DNA of 64,000 bases from Teredinibacter purpureus (GTDB lineage Bacteria > Pseudomonadota > Gammaproteobacteria > Pseudomonadales > Cellvibrionaceae), in NCBI RefSeq assembly GCF_014217335.1, contig NZ_CP060092.1:2683501-2747500 (forward strand), read 5' to 3'. Within the stretch, counting starts at the first letter, position 1; each line of letters begins with the position of its first letter. The notes beneath the pieces are model-generated. The model was not told where the DNA came from and did not search any database. It worked only from the letters and a program-made list of their open reading frames with translations. Shown here in pieces: positions 1 to 6,874 of this stretch. The translations under genes were made by a program, and so were the position numbers.

Positions 1-1214
1 TTCGATAGATACGACAACGCTTTGCCCACAGCCGTTTCCGGCGGAATAGTGAGAAGACTTTTATCCAGCCATCTTTTCAAATTTTCAAGAATAGGCTTTG
101 CTTTTTCCTGTCTGATTCTATAACGCTTATCCGGAGGATCGTGTTTGGTTGCTGCCTCTATCGCGTAAAGCTTCTTGATTTCGTTAATTGCAACATCCGC
201 TTTACCTATTTTTCCTTTTGGTTGAACTTTTTGTGCTTCAACGAACTTTCTTCGCGCATGAGCCCAACATCCTATGCGAGTAATATTATATTTTTCGCAT
301 GCAGGCTGATAACCCTCATAGCCGTCCACCATAATGGCGGCGGTTTGATTTGATAGTAAGGTATTGGGTGTTTCTTGTGATCGCGATGCTGAATAACGAT
401 AAAGCAATGCAGGCCGATCACCAAAACTTGCCATTAACCATAAATAACTTTTACTTTGCGCCGTTTTCCCCGGTTCATCTAAGACTTGCAGTGTTGTTTC
501 ATCTAAGTGCAAGAGTGTTTGTTGCTGTAAATGCTCTTGTAAACGATCAATGAAAGGCTGTACAAGATCTCCAACTTTTACCATCCAGTTGGCGAGGTTG
601 GTACGATCCAAGTGAATACCAATACGTTTAAACATGTCGCTTTGGCGATAAAGCGGTAACGCATCGCAATACTTTTGAACCGCCACATAGGCAAGTAACC
701 CTGGGCTGGCGATACTTTTCTCTATTGGTAGTTTGGTGGACCGCGCTGCTGTTTTGACATGCTCTTCACAGCACGGGCAGGCATACTTTAATCGTCGATG
801 ACGAATGACTTTGATTTGAGCAGGAATAATATCGAGCTGTTCTAAATCATCACTACCGATAAGCTCTAGCTCCGCACCATCATGTGGGCAGACTTTATCC
901 TCTTCGGATAGATCATGAATAATGTCTTCTCTTGGAAGCTCTTCGGGAATGCTGATGCGTGGCTTACGTGTACGCTCGTGAGACTTGACTATTGTGGTAT
1001 CTGCTTCTTGCTCAAAAGCTGCCTCTTCGGCAATGGATTCAGCCTCATTAAAGAGACCGACTTGATCAGGAGAAGCTTTTTCGCTTGAGGGTGAAAATTT
1101 ACGATGAAGGAAGAGACGAATTTGCTCCTTCAGTGATTCAACTTGCGCATCTCTCTTAGCAAGCTTTTCTCGCAATTCCGAATTTTCTTTTTCAAGTTTC
1201 ACCACGGTATTCAT
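1..1214 (-). CDS. tnpC: IS66 transposase TnpC, C-terminus beyond the window
   Basis: DDE transposase of an IS66 element. Translating the minus strand from the ATG at 1214 gives about 404 residues with no stop before the window edge. The N-terminus is a leucine-zipper-like coiled coil (VVKLEKENSELREKL). A CPCC zinc-binding segment follows, then the first catalytic Asp in LLHLDETT and the second in MVDGYEGY, followed by WAHARRKF, which is typical of the family. The third acidic residue would lie outside the window. The gene starts 23 bp after tnpB ends and belongs to the same transcript. No internal stop or frameshift is seen in the visible part, so the element may be intact. Confidence 0.9.
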   Translation of the reverse strand, partial: MNTVVKLEKENSELREKLAKRDAQVESLKEQIRLFLHRKFSPSSEKASPDQVGLFNEAESIAEEAAFEQEADTTIVKSHERTRKPRISIPEELPREDIIHDLSEEDKVCPHDGAELELIGSDDLEQLDIIPAQIKVIRHRRLKYACPCCEEHVKTAARSTKLPIEKSIASPGLLAYVAVQKYCDALPLYRQSDMFKRIGIHLDRTNLANWMVKVGDLVQPFIDRLQEHLQQQTLLHLDETTLQVLDEPGKTAQSKSYLWLMASFGDRPALLYRYSASRSQETPNTLLSNQTAAIMVDGYEGYQPACEKYNITRIGCWAHARRKFVEAQKVQPKGKIGKADVAINEIKKLYAIEAATKHDPPDKRYRIRQEKAKPILENLKRWLDKSLLTIPPETAVGKALSYLS

Positions 1215-1237
1215 GGTGCTGGATTATACCAAAAACA

Positions 1238-1594
1238 CTAGCCAACGGAGCGATAACTTAGCGTTTTATGAGGCTTAATTTGCATAATATCGAAGCCACG
1301 TAGCAGCCAGAGCCATTGCTCACCACTAAGCTTTATGGTTTCTTTCTTTGAACGCTTAGGCCACTTGAACCGCTCTTTCTCTAGACGCTTTTGCCAAAGT
1401 ACAAATCCTGACTCATCCCAGTAAAGCACTTTGAGCTGGGAGCAGCGCTTATTGCAGAAAACAAAAACAGCGCGATCAAAAGGCGATAACTCCATTTCTT
1501 CAGATACGATAAGCGATAGACCGTTTATCGCTTTACGAAAATCAACCGGATCTCTATGCAGATAGACCTCAATATCATCATTCCAATGAATCAT
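1238..1594 (-). CDS. tnpB: IS66 accessory protein TnpB (IS66 Orf2)
   Basis: A 118-residue protein with the hallmarks of IS66 Orf2: the HRDPVDFRKAINGL N-terminus, the VFVFCNKRCSQLKVLYWD core and the FVLWQKRLEKERFKWP segment. TnpB is needed for full transposition of IS66-type elements, although its biochemical role is not well defined. Its start overlaps the tnpA stop by 4 bp (ATGA), which indicates translational coupling. Length is normal for the family. Confidence 0.93.
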   Translation of the reverse strand: MIHWNDDIEVYLHRDPVDFRKAINGLSLIVSEEMELSPFDRAVFVFCNKRCSQLKVLYWDESGFVLWQKRLEKERFKWPKRSKKETIKLSGEQWLWLLRGFDIMQIKPHKTLSYRSVG

Positions 1595-1884
1595 GCTAAG
1601 CTATGCACCAAGGTCAAAAGTGACTGCATCGGCATATTGGCAGGACACTGGATTTTGCAGCGACCAACAGCAATCGTAAAGTTTGTATCTACGGTGCCTA
1701 TCTTAGTCGACTCAACACCAACGGCAACAAACTTAGATTGATTGCGACTTAGGCGTTTGTTCAGTTGCTGGTTGAAGTAGCTGGAGTTTATTTTTTGGTC
1801 TTTGCAGTACTGAGTTTGAGTCTGGCCGCTTTGTTTAAACGCTTCAATGAGTTTTGGCCAGTCGTACTTTTTGTATTTTCGCAT
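1591..1884 (-). CDS. tnpA: IS66 accessory protein TnpA
   Basis: A 97-residue protein. Its N-terminal half (WPKLIEAFKQSGQTQTQYCKDQKI) is the helix-turn-helix segment of IS66 TnpA proteins, followed by the SSYFNQQLNKRL motif. It probably binds the element's ends. It is the first gene of the element, is coupled to tnpB by an ATGA overlap, and has a GGAGG-like site just upstream of its ATG. It is complete. Confidence 0.88.
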   Translation of the reverse strand: MRKYKKYDWPKLIEAFKQSGQTQTQYCKDQKINSSYFNQQLNKRLSRNQSKFVAVGVESTKIGTVDTNFTIAVGRCKIQCPANMPMQSLLTLVHSLA

Positions 1885-1992
1885 GATCCCTCCGGTTATT
1901 TAGTGGAGGCATTAGGGTACTGAATGTCTAGCTCTGCTGATAGATGGGGTTGGATTGGCGCTTACGTTATAACGGCATCAGAAGTTGGAACA

Positions 1993-2346
1993 ATGAATAG
2001 AGTTATAATCGGAAAGATAAATGGGGTAGCAATCTACATTACGTGGGTGTTTTTATTTATTATGATGTTAGGTCTTGTTGGGGTAATGTCATCATTATAA
2101 AATCTGGCCCTGTTTTTTTCGGTGGGTTTTGTAGGGCTCCTTATTTTTGGCCTAATACATGCGGTGTTAAGTTTTAGTGTTCGCTGCCCTGAGTGCAATA
2201 AAATGCTAACGGCTCAAGGCGTAAAAAAACCAAAGCATGCTCAAAAATCTAATTTTTACGGTTGGGTATATACCGCAATCAAGTGGTTTACTGGTAATAT
2301 TACTTGCATGCACTGCAACGCCTCGGTAAATACAAACAAGTTATAA
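1993..2346 (+). pseudogene. small membrane zinc-ribbon protein split by an in-frame TAA
   Basis: An ATG at 1993 opens a 35-codon frame ending in TAA at 2098-2100. The same frame continues without interruption to 2346. Read through, the product is about 117 residues: a first TM helix (WVFLFIMMLGLVGVM), a second TM helix (GFVGLLIFGLIHAVL), then a CPEC and a CMHC pair suggesting a zinc ribbon. The downstream part could also start at GTG 2122. The gene sits directly before an attC-like site, so it is best read as an integron cassette gene. I do not recognise the family. It may be inactivated by the nonsense codon or expressed as two pieces. Confidence 0.55.
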
Positions 2347-2473
2347 CAAAGCTGTGCACCGGAACAGCTAGGCTACGCTTGGAATTTTTGCAGTGCACTG
2401 CACTGCACTGCACTCCGCTCCGTTAACAAAAATTACAACTCCGCCTAACTGTCCGGTGACAGCGGCGTTATGC
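2341..2473 (+). other. integron attC recombination site (about 133 bp, VCR-like)
   Basis: The segment starts with TTATAAC and ends with GTTATGC, which fits the attC core consensus (RYYYAAC ... GTTRRRY). The ends are imperfectly complementary: GCTGTGCACCGGAACAG near the left pairs with CTGTCCGGTGACAGC near the right, with unpaired bases as is usual in attC. An inner pair (GGAATTTTTG with CAAAAATT) extends the hairpin. The loop carries GCACT repeated at 2395-2414. It separates the zinc-ribbon cassette from the acyltransferase cassette. Length is within the known attC range. Confidence 0.8.
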
Positions 2474-2509
2474 TTTAAAAATATACACTCGTCTAAATTG
2501 GAGGACTGT

Positions 2510-3667
2510 TTGGAAAAGGAATTATCTAGTCAAAGTCAAATAGAAAGGCATGTCTATATTGACTTTTTAAGGGTTATAGCCATTCTACTAATGTTCATTT
2601 ATCACGTAAACATGGTATTCGTAGCAGAGTGGGATTGGCATATTAAAAACAATACCCAAAGCAATGTTTTAATGGAAGTGAATTACTGGATGGCGTTTTT
2701 TAGAATGCCTCTGTTGTTTTTCGTGTCAGGATTTATTTCTTGCATTCTTCTTGAAAAGCTATCCAATACAAAATTTATTATTCAGCGATTTAGTCGATTA
2801 ATCATCCCGACAGTAATTTGGATATTTATTTTGGTTGCACCTCAGATTTATTTTGAGCGAAGGCTGCAAGGAAATGATTTTACGTATTTAGAGTTCTATA
2901 AAACATTTTTACAATTTAATTGGTGGCCAAACGGAAATTTTCACTGGTTGCACCTTTGGTTTATACCTTATCTATTTCTTTATAATATTATATCGATACC
3001 CGCGTTTCGTTTTCTCCAAAAGTTTCGTGGTATTGCTGTGCTTGAGACAGAATCTCAAAGCACTTTACTTCTAATCGCTCTGTTTGTGGTAATTGCAATC
3101 ATTCCGTATACGATTCTGAGTGTCCATTACCCTGTAACATACGACCTAATACACGATTACGCGAGGCACTCTCAGTTTATTTTCTTTGTATTTGCCGGGT
3201 TGTTTTCGTATAAGTATAAGCAGATTATGTTAGCTATAGAGCTTAATAGAGCACTATTATTTCGTTTGGCATTTGCATCCATCATTGCAATAAACATTGT
3301 ACGGTGGAACGGATTGGAACCGAAAAACATATGGGATAATTGGCTAAGTCATCCTATGTCATGGTTGTACCTGGCGTTGCTTAACGTAAATTCATGGTTG
3401 TGGGTGTTGACGATACTCGGATATGGAAAGAGATATATAAAAAATGGAGGTAAGGTGCTCACGTATTGTAACAACGCTGTATATCCCTTCTATATCTTGC
3501 ACCAAACAGTTATTGTAGTAGTAGGCTACTATGTTGTACAAACTCGGGACGATGCTGCATTTAAGTATGGATTTTTACTTGTTGCGTGCTTCTTAATTAG
3601 CGCGTCTATTTATCACTTGTATATACGGCCTTTTAAAATCATGAGATTTACCTTTGGGGCAAAATAG
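2510..3667 (+). CDS. acyltransferase family 3 membrane protein
   Basis: An integral-membrane acyltransferase of the type that acylates sugars of surface polysaccharides or other envelope molecules (Acyl_transf_3). The N-terminal motif YIDFLRVIAILLMFIYHVNM carries the conserved Arg and His of the family, followed by FRMPLLFFVSGF and about ten hydrophobic segments. I place the start at TTG 2510, six bases after a good GGAGGA site at 2500-2505, giving 385 residues. The frame stays open back to ATG 2393, but that start lies inside the attC hairpin and lacks a ribosome site. It is the cassette gene following the attC site; the substrate cannot be told from sequence. Confidence 0.85.
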   Translation: MEKELSSQSQIERHVYIDFLRVIAILLMFIYHVNMVFVAEWDWHIKNNTQSNVLMEVNYWMAFFRMPLLFFVSGFISCILLEKLSNTKFIIQRFSRLIIPTVIWIFILVAPQIYFERRLQGNDFTYLEFYKTFLQFNWWPNGNFHWLHLWFIPYLFLYNIISIPAFRFLQKFRGIAVLETESQSTLLLIALFVVIAIIPYTILSVHYPVTYDLIHDYARHSQFIFFVFAGLFSYKYKQIMLAIELNRALLFRLAFASIIAINIVRWNGLEPKNIWDNWLSHPMSWLYLALLNVNSWLWVLTILGYGKRYIKNGGKVLTYCNNAVYPFYILHQTVIVVVGYYVVQTRDDAAFKYGFLLVACFLISASIYHLYIRPFKIMRFTFGAK

Positions 3668-3724
3668 CCGCGTAATCCAGAATCTGCGGACACACGTGAG
3701 GGATATGGCCGACAGGTATAAACT

Positions 3725-3964
3725 ACCTATACAAACGGCAAGACACCTAGCGATTGGATGCGTAAGCGCGTTGATAGTAAAAAAGGAAAGCTGTATTACA
3801 GTCATCGAATGTCAGTTGTGGAACTGGTTTTTGGAAATATCGGTACGAATAAAGGATTAAATCGCTTCTCATTACGCGGTAAAGAGAAGGTGCAAGGGTA
3901 GTGGTATTTATTTAGTTTGATACACAACATCGAAAAGATTAAGAATTACGGAAGAATTGCTTAA
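3725..3964 (+). pseudogene. C-terminal remnant of an IS1182/IS4-type transposase
   Basis: One frame reads DWMRKRVDSKKGKLYYSHRM, then SVVELVFGNIGTNKGLNRFS, LRGKEKVQG, a TAG stop at about 3899-3901, and WYLFSLIHNIEKIKNYGRIA ending in TAA. The Y.HRM..VE.VFG.I and RGK.KV..(Q)W.L..LIHNI.K pattern is the C-terminal end of IS1182-type DDE transposases, and the TAG replaces the Gln usually before WYL. No N-terminal part is present upstream, where the acyltransferase cassette ends. It is a dead fragment and probably replaced the attC site that should follow the acyltransferase gene. Confidence 0.7.
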
Positions 3965-4131
3965 ATACACAGACATATCCACAAATACGCGATGCTAAAT
4001 CGCATAATCGTGATTATGTTAATGAAATCTGCTTAAATGGCAGGCAATGAAATAATAAATATAAGCTTGTGGATAACTGATTGTGGATTATGTTTTTCTA
4101 CAGGCTCGTTAGAACTCTTCATGGCTTCGAT

Positions 4132-4641
4132 ATGAAAAAATATTTGTTGTTATCAATATGGTTTATAGGTGCAAGCTGCTTTGCCACTGAGCAAATTAAA
4201 GATGTACTGAGTGTTGGTGAGGCTCGTTACTCAATTAGAGAGCTACCGCTGAATCAATTGTATGGTCATGACAAGCTCTCGTCGATTTTAAATCAAGAGC
4301 TGTGTTCAGCTAGTTGGCGGGGCTATAAGGCTCGGTGGGAGCTTAAAGATAGTTTTCTTTGGCTAAGAGGTTTAGAAAAAAATCCATGTAGCAATGGGTA
4401 TGAACCGGTTGAGGCTAAATTACTTTTCGGAGGCCAGGAATACCCAATTAAAGCTGAATGGTTTACAGGAAAGATTGTGTTGCCCGTTGGCGAGACCAAG
4501 TATGTAATGCGCGAAGGTTTCGATGAGAACGACATGAAAGATGGGGATTTATTGGGTTACGATCTAGAAGCTTTTGTATTCAACTTTGTTGATGGCAAGC
4601 TTAACTCCAAAGGCGTAGAACTTATCCAAAAAAGGTACTAG
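4132..4641 (+). CDS. secreted hypothetical protein
   Basis: A 169-residue protein from ATG 4132 with a clear Sec signal peptide (MKKYLLLSIWFIGASCFA, cleavage after CFA). The mature part is mixed alpha/beta with two similar segments, VGEARYSIRELPL and VGETKYVMREGFD, which suggest an internal repeat, and two Cys (CSASW, NPCSNG) that could form a disulfide. The frame is open back to TTG 4081, but the signal peptide fixes the start. A GTTAGAAC sequence at 4108-4115 resembles an attC core, so this is likely a cassette gene. Its TAG stop overlaps the first base of the adjacent IS3-type fragment, so the native C-terminus may have been altered. Confidence 0.6.
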   Translation: MKKYLLLSIWFIGASCFATEQIKDVLSVGEARYSIRELPLNQLYGHDKLSSILNQELCSASWRGYKARWELKDSFLWLRGLEKNPCSNGYEPVEAKLLFGGQEYPIKAEWFTGKIVLPVGETKYVMREGFDENDMKDGDLLGYDLEAFVFNFVDGKLNSKGVELIQKRY

Positions 4642-4994
4642 TCGATAGAGGCTCACAATATACCCGTAAGCGCTATCGAAAACTTCTAACTGCTTACGAT
4701 ATTCGGGCGAGTATGGGGTACGTTGGTGCCTGTTGGGATAATGCGGTTGTTGAACGCTTCTTCGGAAGCCTTAAACACGATCGGATATTTAATATTGCGC
4801 AGCCGACAAGAGCGCACATGAAGACTGACGTGGGCAAATATATGCGCTACTACAATGTACATCGTTTGCATTCGGCGAATGAAAATTTATCGCCAATAAA
4901 ATACGAAGAATCCAAGTATGTTCTGCAAAATGGAAGAGTCGGTTCTGCTCGAACAGAGCAGGTTCGGCACTTCGATTCTGCAGTCAACAAGTGA
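4641..4994 (+). pseudogene. IS3-family transposase, C-terminal fragment
   Basis: The frame DRGSQYTRKRYRKLL, then SMGYVGACWDNAVVERFFGS and LKHDRIF, is the C-terminal half of an IS3-type integrase-core transposase. It contains the second catalytic Asp (DRGSQY) and the final Glu (VVERFF), followed by the usual YYNVHRLHS tail. The N-terminal half, orfA and the left inverted repeat are missing: the fragment begins exactly at the stop codon of the preceding secreted-protein gene. It ends with TGA at 4992-4994, overlapping the next open frame. It cannot move on its own. Confidence 0.85.
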
Positions 4995-5482
4995 AGCGTG
5001 TTAGCAGGGGATTTATAAAAATAGGTGTCCGGTTTTACTTGGCCAGAACATGCAAAGTCGGGTTCAATAGAGGGAAATATAAATGCGTAGCCTTTGATTT
5101 TCTAGGTTATACGTTTAGGCTTCGCTGGATCAAGACAAGAAAAGGTGGGCAAGGACTTTATTTTCTTGCAGTGATTGGTCAGAAATCGGCTAAGGGAATA
5201 CGGCATGAAATAAATAGCTGGCCTTGGAAGTGTTGGTGTCAGAAAGAGTTGAAGGACATAAATAGTTACAGGAGTAACAGGCTACGTGGTTGGATGAACT
5301 ACTATAGTCTGTTTGGGGCTAGCATTATCCGTAATGTATTATTCCACTTCGATAAGCGTTTGAGTCGTTGGGGGAAAGCTAAATACAAAAAGCTCAAGAC
5401 ACTGATGCAGGCAGCACGTCGGGTTAACCCAATAAGGAAGGAAATTCTCGTTGGTTTCCCCATTGGAGTGTTGCTTAGATGA
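4991..5482 (+). pseudogene. ltrA: group II intron reverse transcriptase/maturase, C-terminal fragment
   Basis: The 163-codon frame matches the tail of group II intron-encoded proteins. FDFLGYTFRLRW marks the end of the reverse transcriptase domain. The maturase (X) domain follows, including NRLRGWMNYYSLFG and LSRWGKAKYKKLK, with a degenerate end (FPIGVLLR) where such proteins usually carry an HW..GV motif. All catalytic RT blocks upstream, including YADD, are missing, so it is non-functional by itself. It is joined directly to the IS3-type fragment and is followed within 25 bp by intron domain V, which confirms the identity. Confidence 0.88.
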
Positions 5483-5506
5483 TTGAAAAAAAAGGTTGGG
5501 CAGGGA

Positions 5507-5580
5507 GAGCCGTATGAAGCGAGAGTTTCAAGTACGGTTCTGTGAGAGGTTAAGGGGGCGGTTCCCTTGGCCTACTCGAC
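5507..5580 (+). ncRNA. group II intron domains V and VI (intron 3' end)
   Basis: Positions 5507-5540 form a canonical 34-nt domain V. GAGCCGTA pairs with TACGGTTC, a short bulge follows, then TGAA pairs with TTCA and a GAGA tetraloop closes the hairpin. A domain VI-like hairpin (AAGGGGGCGGTTCCCTT) follows, and the intron probably ends near CTACTCGAC at 5572-5580. The 5' half of the ribozyme is absent, so this is the 3' end of a truncated intron. The flanking DNA on the right runs into an attC-like half-site. Confidence 0.85.
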
Positions 5581-5613
5581 CATTTTTTCACACAAAGCAC
5601 GGAATAATTTTTG

Positions 5614-5634
5614 CTCGTTCACTCAGCGTTACTA
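5614..5634 (+). other. partial attC site (right half)
   Basis: CGTTCACTCAGCGTTACTA is nearly identical to the right end of the full site at 6159-6295 (GGTTCACTCGGCGTTACAT) and ends in the GTTAC core. The complementary left half is missing: it has been replaced by the group II intron end about 35 bp upstream. It sits immediately before the GNAT cassette gene, as expected for the junction of two cassettes. Confidence 0.6.
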
Positions 5635-5645
5635 GGTCTTATATC

Positions 5646-6156
5646 GTGGAAATATTCATACAGTCTGAAATCGAAAAGATGGACTCGAATCATCTCTTTC
5701 ACTGGAATGACAACGTTTTCCCAGCTGAGGGGCGTGAGTTTACTTGGGCCGAACCTCAGCGCCATATTATTGTAAAGGATAGGGGGCTCGCGATTGGTCA
5801 TATTGGTTTCGGAGTCTTTAAGGTTGTTGGCGATGAAGATGAAGATGAAAATAAAGAGGTTATAGGTGTTGGTGGTGTAGTGGTTAGGCCATGAATATCA
5901 TGGTCAGGGAATACCGGGTAAAATGTTCGAAGTCTTAAATGCAACCGATACGCTTAATTCAGCATCTACAGTCAAAAGATTATTTTGCCCCAGTAGATTG
6001 ACTGGATACTATAAGCGGCATGGTTATAAAGAATATTGCCATTCTGTAAAGTTCATTCAAAACGAGGGGTATACTGAAGCAAGCGAGTTTAGGTTTATGG
6101 TCCGTGGTAATTTTGGTCTATCTTGTGGTTTGAGTATCCCCTCATATCCATGGTGA
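5646..6156 (+). pseudogene. GNAT-family N-acetyltransferase with a one-base frameshift
   Basis: From GTG 5646 the frame reads through the GNAT beta sheet (HIIVKDRGLAIGHIGFGVFK, then EVIGVGGVVVRP) and stops at a TGA at about 5892. In the next frame the sequence continues as EYHGQGIPGKMFEVL, the acetyl-CoA binding loop (Q-x-x-G-I-G/P type), then LFCPSRLTGYYKRHGY and a normal C-terminus ending at 6156. Removing one T after CCA at 5889-5891 restores a single open frame of about 170 residues. The gene is flanked by attC-like ends on both sides, so it is a complete but inactivated cassette gene. Confidence 0.75.
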
Positions 6157-6158
6157 TA

Positions 6159-6295
6159 CTCTAACAAGTCGTTCAACCTCGTTCGCAAAAACACGCTCAC
6201 TGGAATCTCCCCATTTCTGGTTCTTGTGCCTTCGCTGCGCTCAGTGTTGCATAAGGCCCCATAAATGAGTCGGTCCGGTTCACTCGGCGTTACAT
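6159..6295 (+). other. integron attC recombination site (about 137 bp)
   Basis: It starts with CTCTAAC and ends with GTTACAT. The left TAACAAGTCGTTCAACC is imperfectly complementary to the right GGTTCACTCGGCGTTAC, with mismatches and extra bases as is typical of attC. It lies directly between the stop of the GNAT gene and the start of the next small gene at 6305, leaving almost no other intergenic DNA, which is the packing seen in cassette arrays. The GTTACAT core departs from GTTRRRY at one position. Confidence 0.7.
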
Positions 6296-6304
6296 GACAT
6301 AATT

Positions 6305-6679
6305 ATGAGTATCTACGAAGAAGAATTAGAGGGCAGGGAATTCGATTGGTTTGCAATAGATAGCGAAGGAAACTTTGGTCTGTTCTCGACTGCCGGTGAA
6401 GGCTCAATACCTAGTCTAGTTATTGAAGCTTATATTGAGCACGACAAAATTTCGGAGCTACTTGATTCATCAAATTGGGGTAGCTCAGAAGTTTGGTCTG
6501 ACTATGCTGCGCTTGGTTTTTATGTCTTCGGCTGGAATTTACACGGTGACCCATATAAACGAGAACGGGAACCTACGGGGAGTATGAGCACTGAGCTAAA
6601 GGCCAAGTTAGTAGCAATGGGCAGTATCTCTAAGCTGCCTGTGAAATTCACGGAACTGAAGGAAATAGCAAGTGTGTAG
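6305..6679 (+). CDS. acidic hypothetical protein, integron cassette type
   Basis: A 124-residue soluble protein, acidic, without signal peptide or TM segments. It begins only 10 bp after an attC core and is followed by another attC-like sequence. The DWFAIDSEGNFGLFSTAG N-terminus has the style of small cassette-encoded proteins, with a Trp-rich middle (SSNWGSSEVWSDY). I do not assign a function; some proteins of this general look are immunity-like, but nothing here proves that. The start at ATG 6305 has no strong ribosome site, which is common for cassette genes that rely on attC-proximal translation. Confidence 0.6.
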   Translation: MSIYEEELEGREFDWFAIDSEGNFGLFSTAGEGSIPSLVIEAYIEHDKISELLDSSNWGSSEVWSDYAALGFYVFGWNLHGDPYKREREPTGSMSTELKAKLVAMGSISKLPVKFTELKEIASV

Positions 6680-6686
6680 CTCAGCA

Positions 6687-6721
6687 CTACAACCAGAACG
6701 CGGCTGACAAAGTCGTTAGGC
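6687..6721 (+). other. short attC-like site
   Basis: CTACAAC at 6687-6693 and GTTAGGC at 6715-6721 fit both attC core boxes, and AACGCGGCTGACAAAGTCGTTAGGC has the look of the right half of a classical attC. At 35 bp the site is too short to be complete, so the middle has probably been lost. It separates the acidic cassette gene from the small membrane peptide that follows. Confidence 0.45.
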
Positions 6722-6727
6722 TTCAGG

Positions 6728-6874
6728 GTGAAAATCAAGATGTTTTCGGGATTGCTGATAGCGATAAATCTGGTATATGCACCCTTTCTATTTTTGCTTG
6801 TCTGGGGAGGAATGCCTCGCTGGTATCTACAAATGTATGGAGTGGGCGCTGTACTATTAACAGTGGTTTTTTAA
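6728..6874 (+). CDS. 48-residue membrane peptide, possible cassette gene
   Basis: GTG 6728 lies 7 bp after the GTTAGGC core and opens a 48-codon frame. The product starts MKIKMFSGLLIAINLVYA and contains two hydrophobic stretches (GLLIAINLVYAPFLFLLVW and VGAVLLTVVF), so it would be a small inner-membrane protein. Position directly behind an attC-like core is the main support. Function is unknown and the coding call rests on context. Confidence 0.4.
   Translation: MKIKMFSGLLIAINLVYAPFLFLLVWGGMPRWYLQMYGVGAVLLTVVF

Larger units (their letters stand above)
1..1965 (-). mobile_element. IS66-family insertion sequence, truncated by the window edge
   Basis: Three minus-strand genes in the order tnpA, tnpB, tnpC match the standard IS66 layout. 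The tnpA-proximal end is probably at 1965: reading inward from there the minus strand begins GTAAGCGCC, and GTAAGCG is the usual IS66 terminal sequence. The bases just outside, GTTATAAC (1966-1973), fit the 8-bp target duplication expected for this family. The other end lies left of the window, so neither the terminal repeat nor the duplication can be confirmed here. The element sits at the left edge of integron-cassette-like DNA. Confidence 0.8.

Noticed and set aside
2391..2414. GCACT repeats considered as a CRISPR-like or promoter repeat
   Set aside because: Units are only 5 bp with no spacers and fall in the loop of the attC site. I saw no CRISPR array anywhere in the window.
2393..2509. 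Extended N-terminus of the acyltransferase starting at ATG 2393
   Set aside because: It lies within the attC hairpin, has no ribosome site, and a GGAGGA-preceded TTG at 2510 gives a family-like start.
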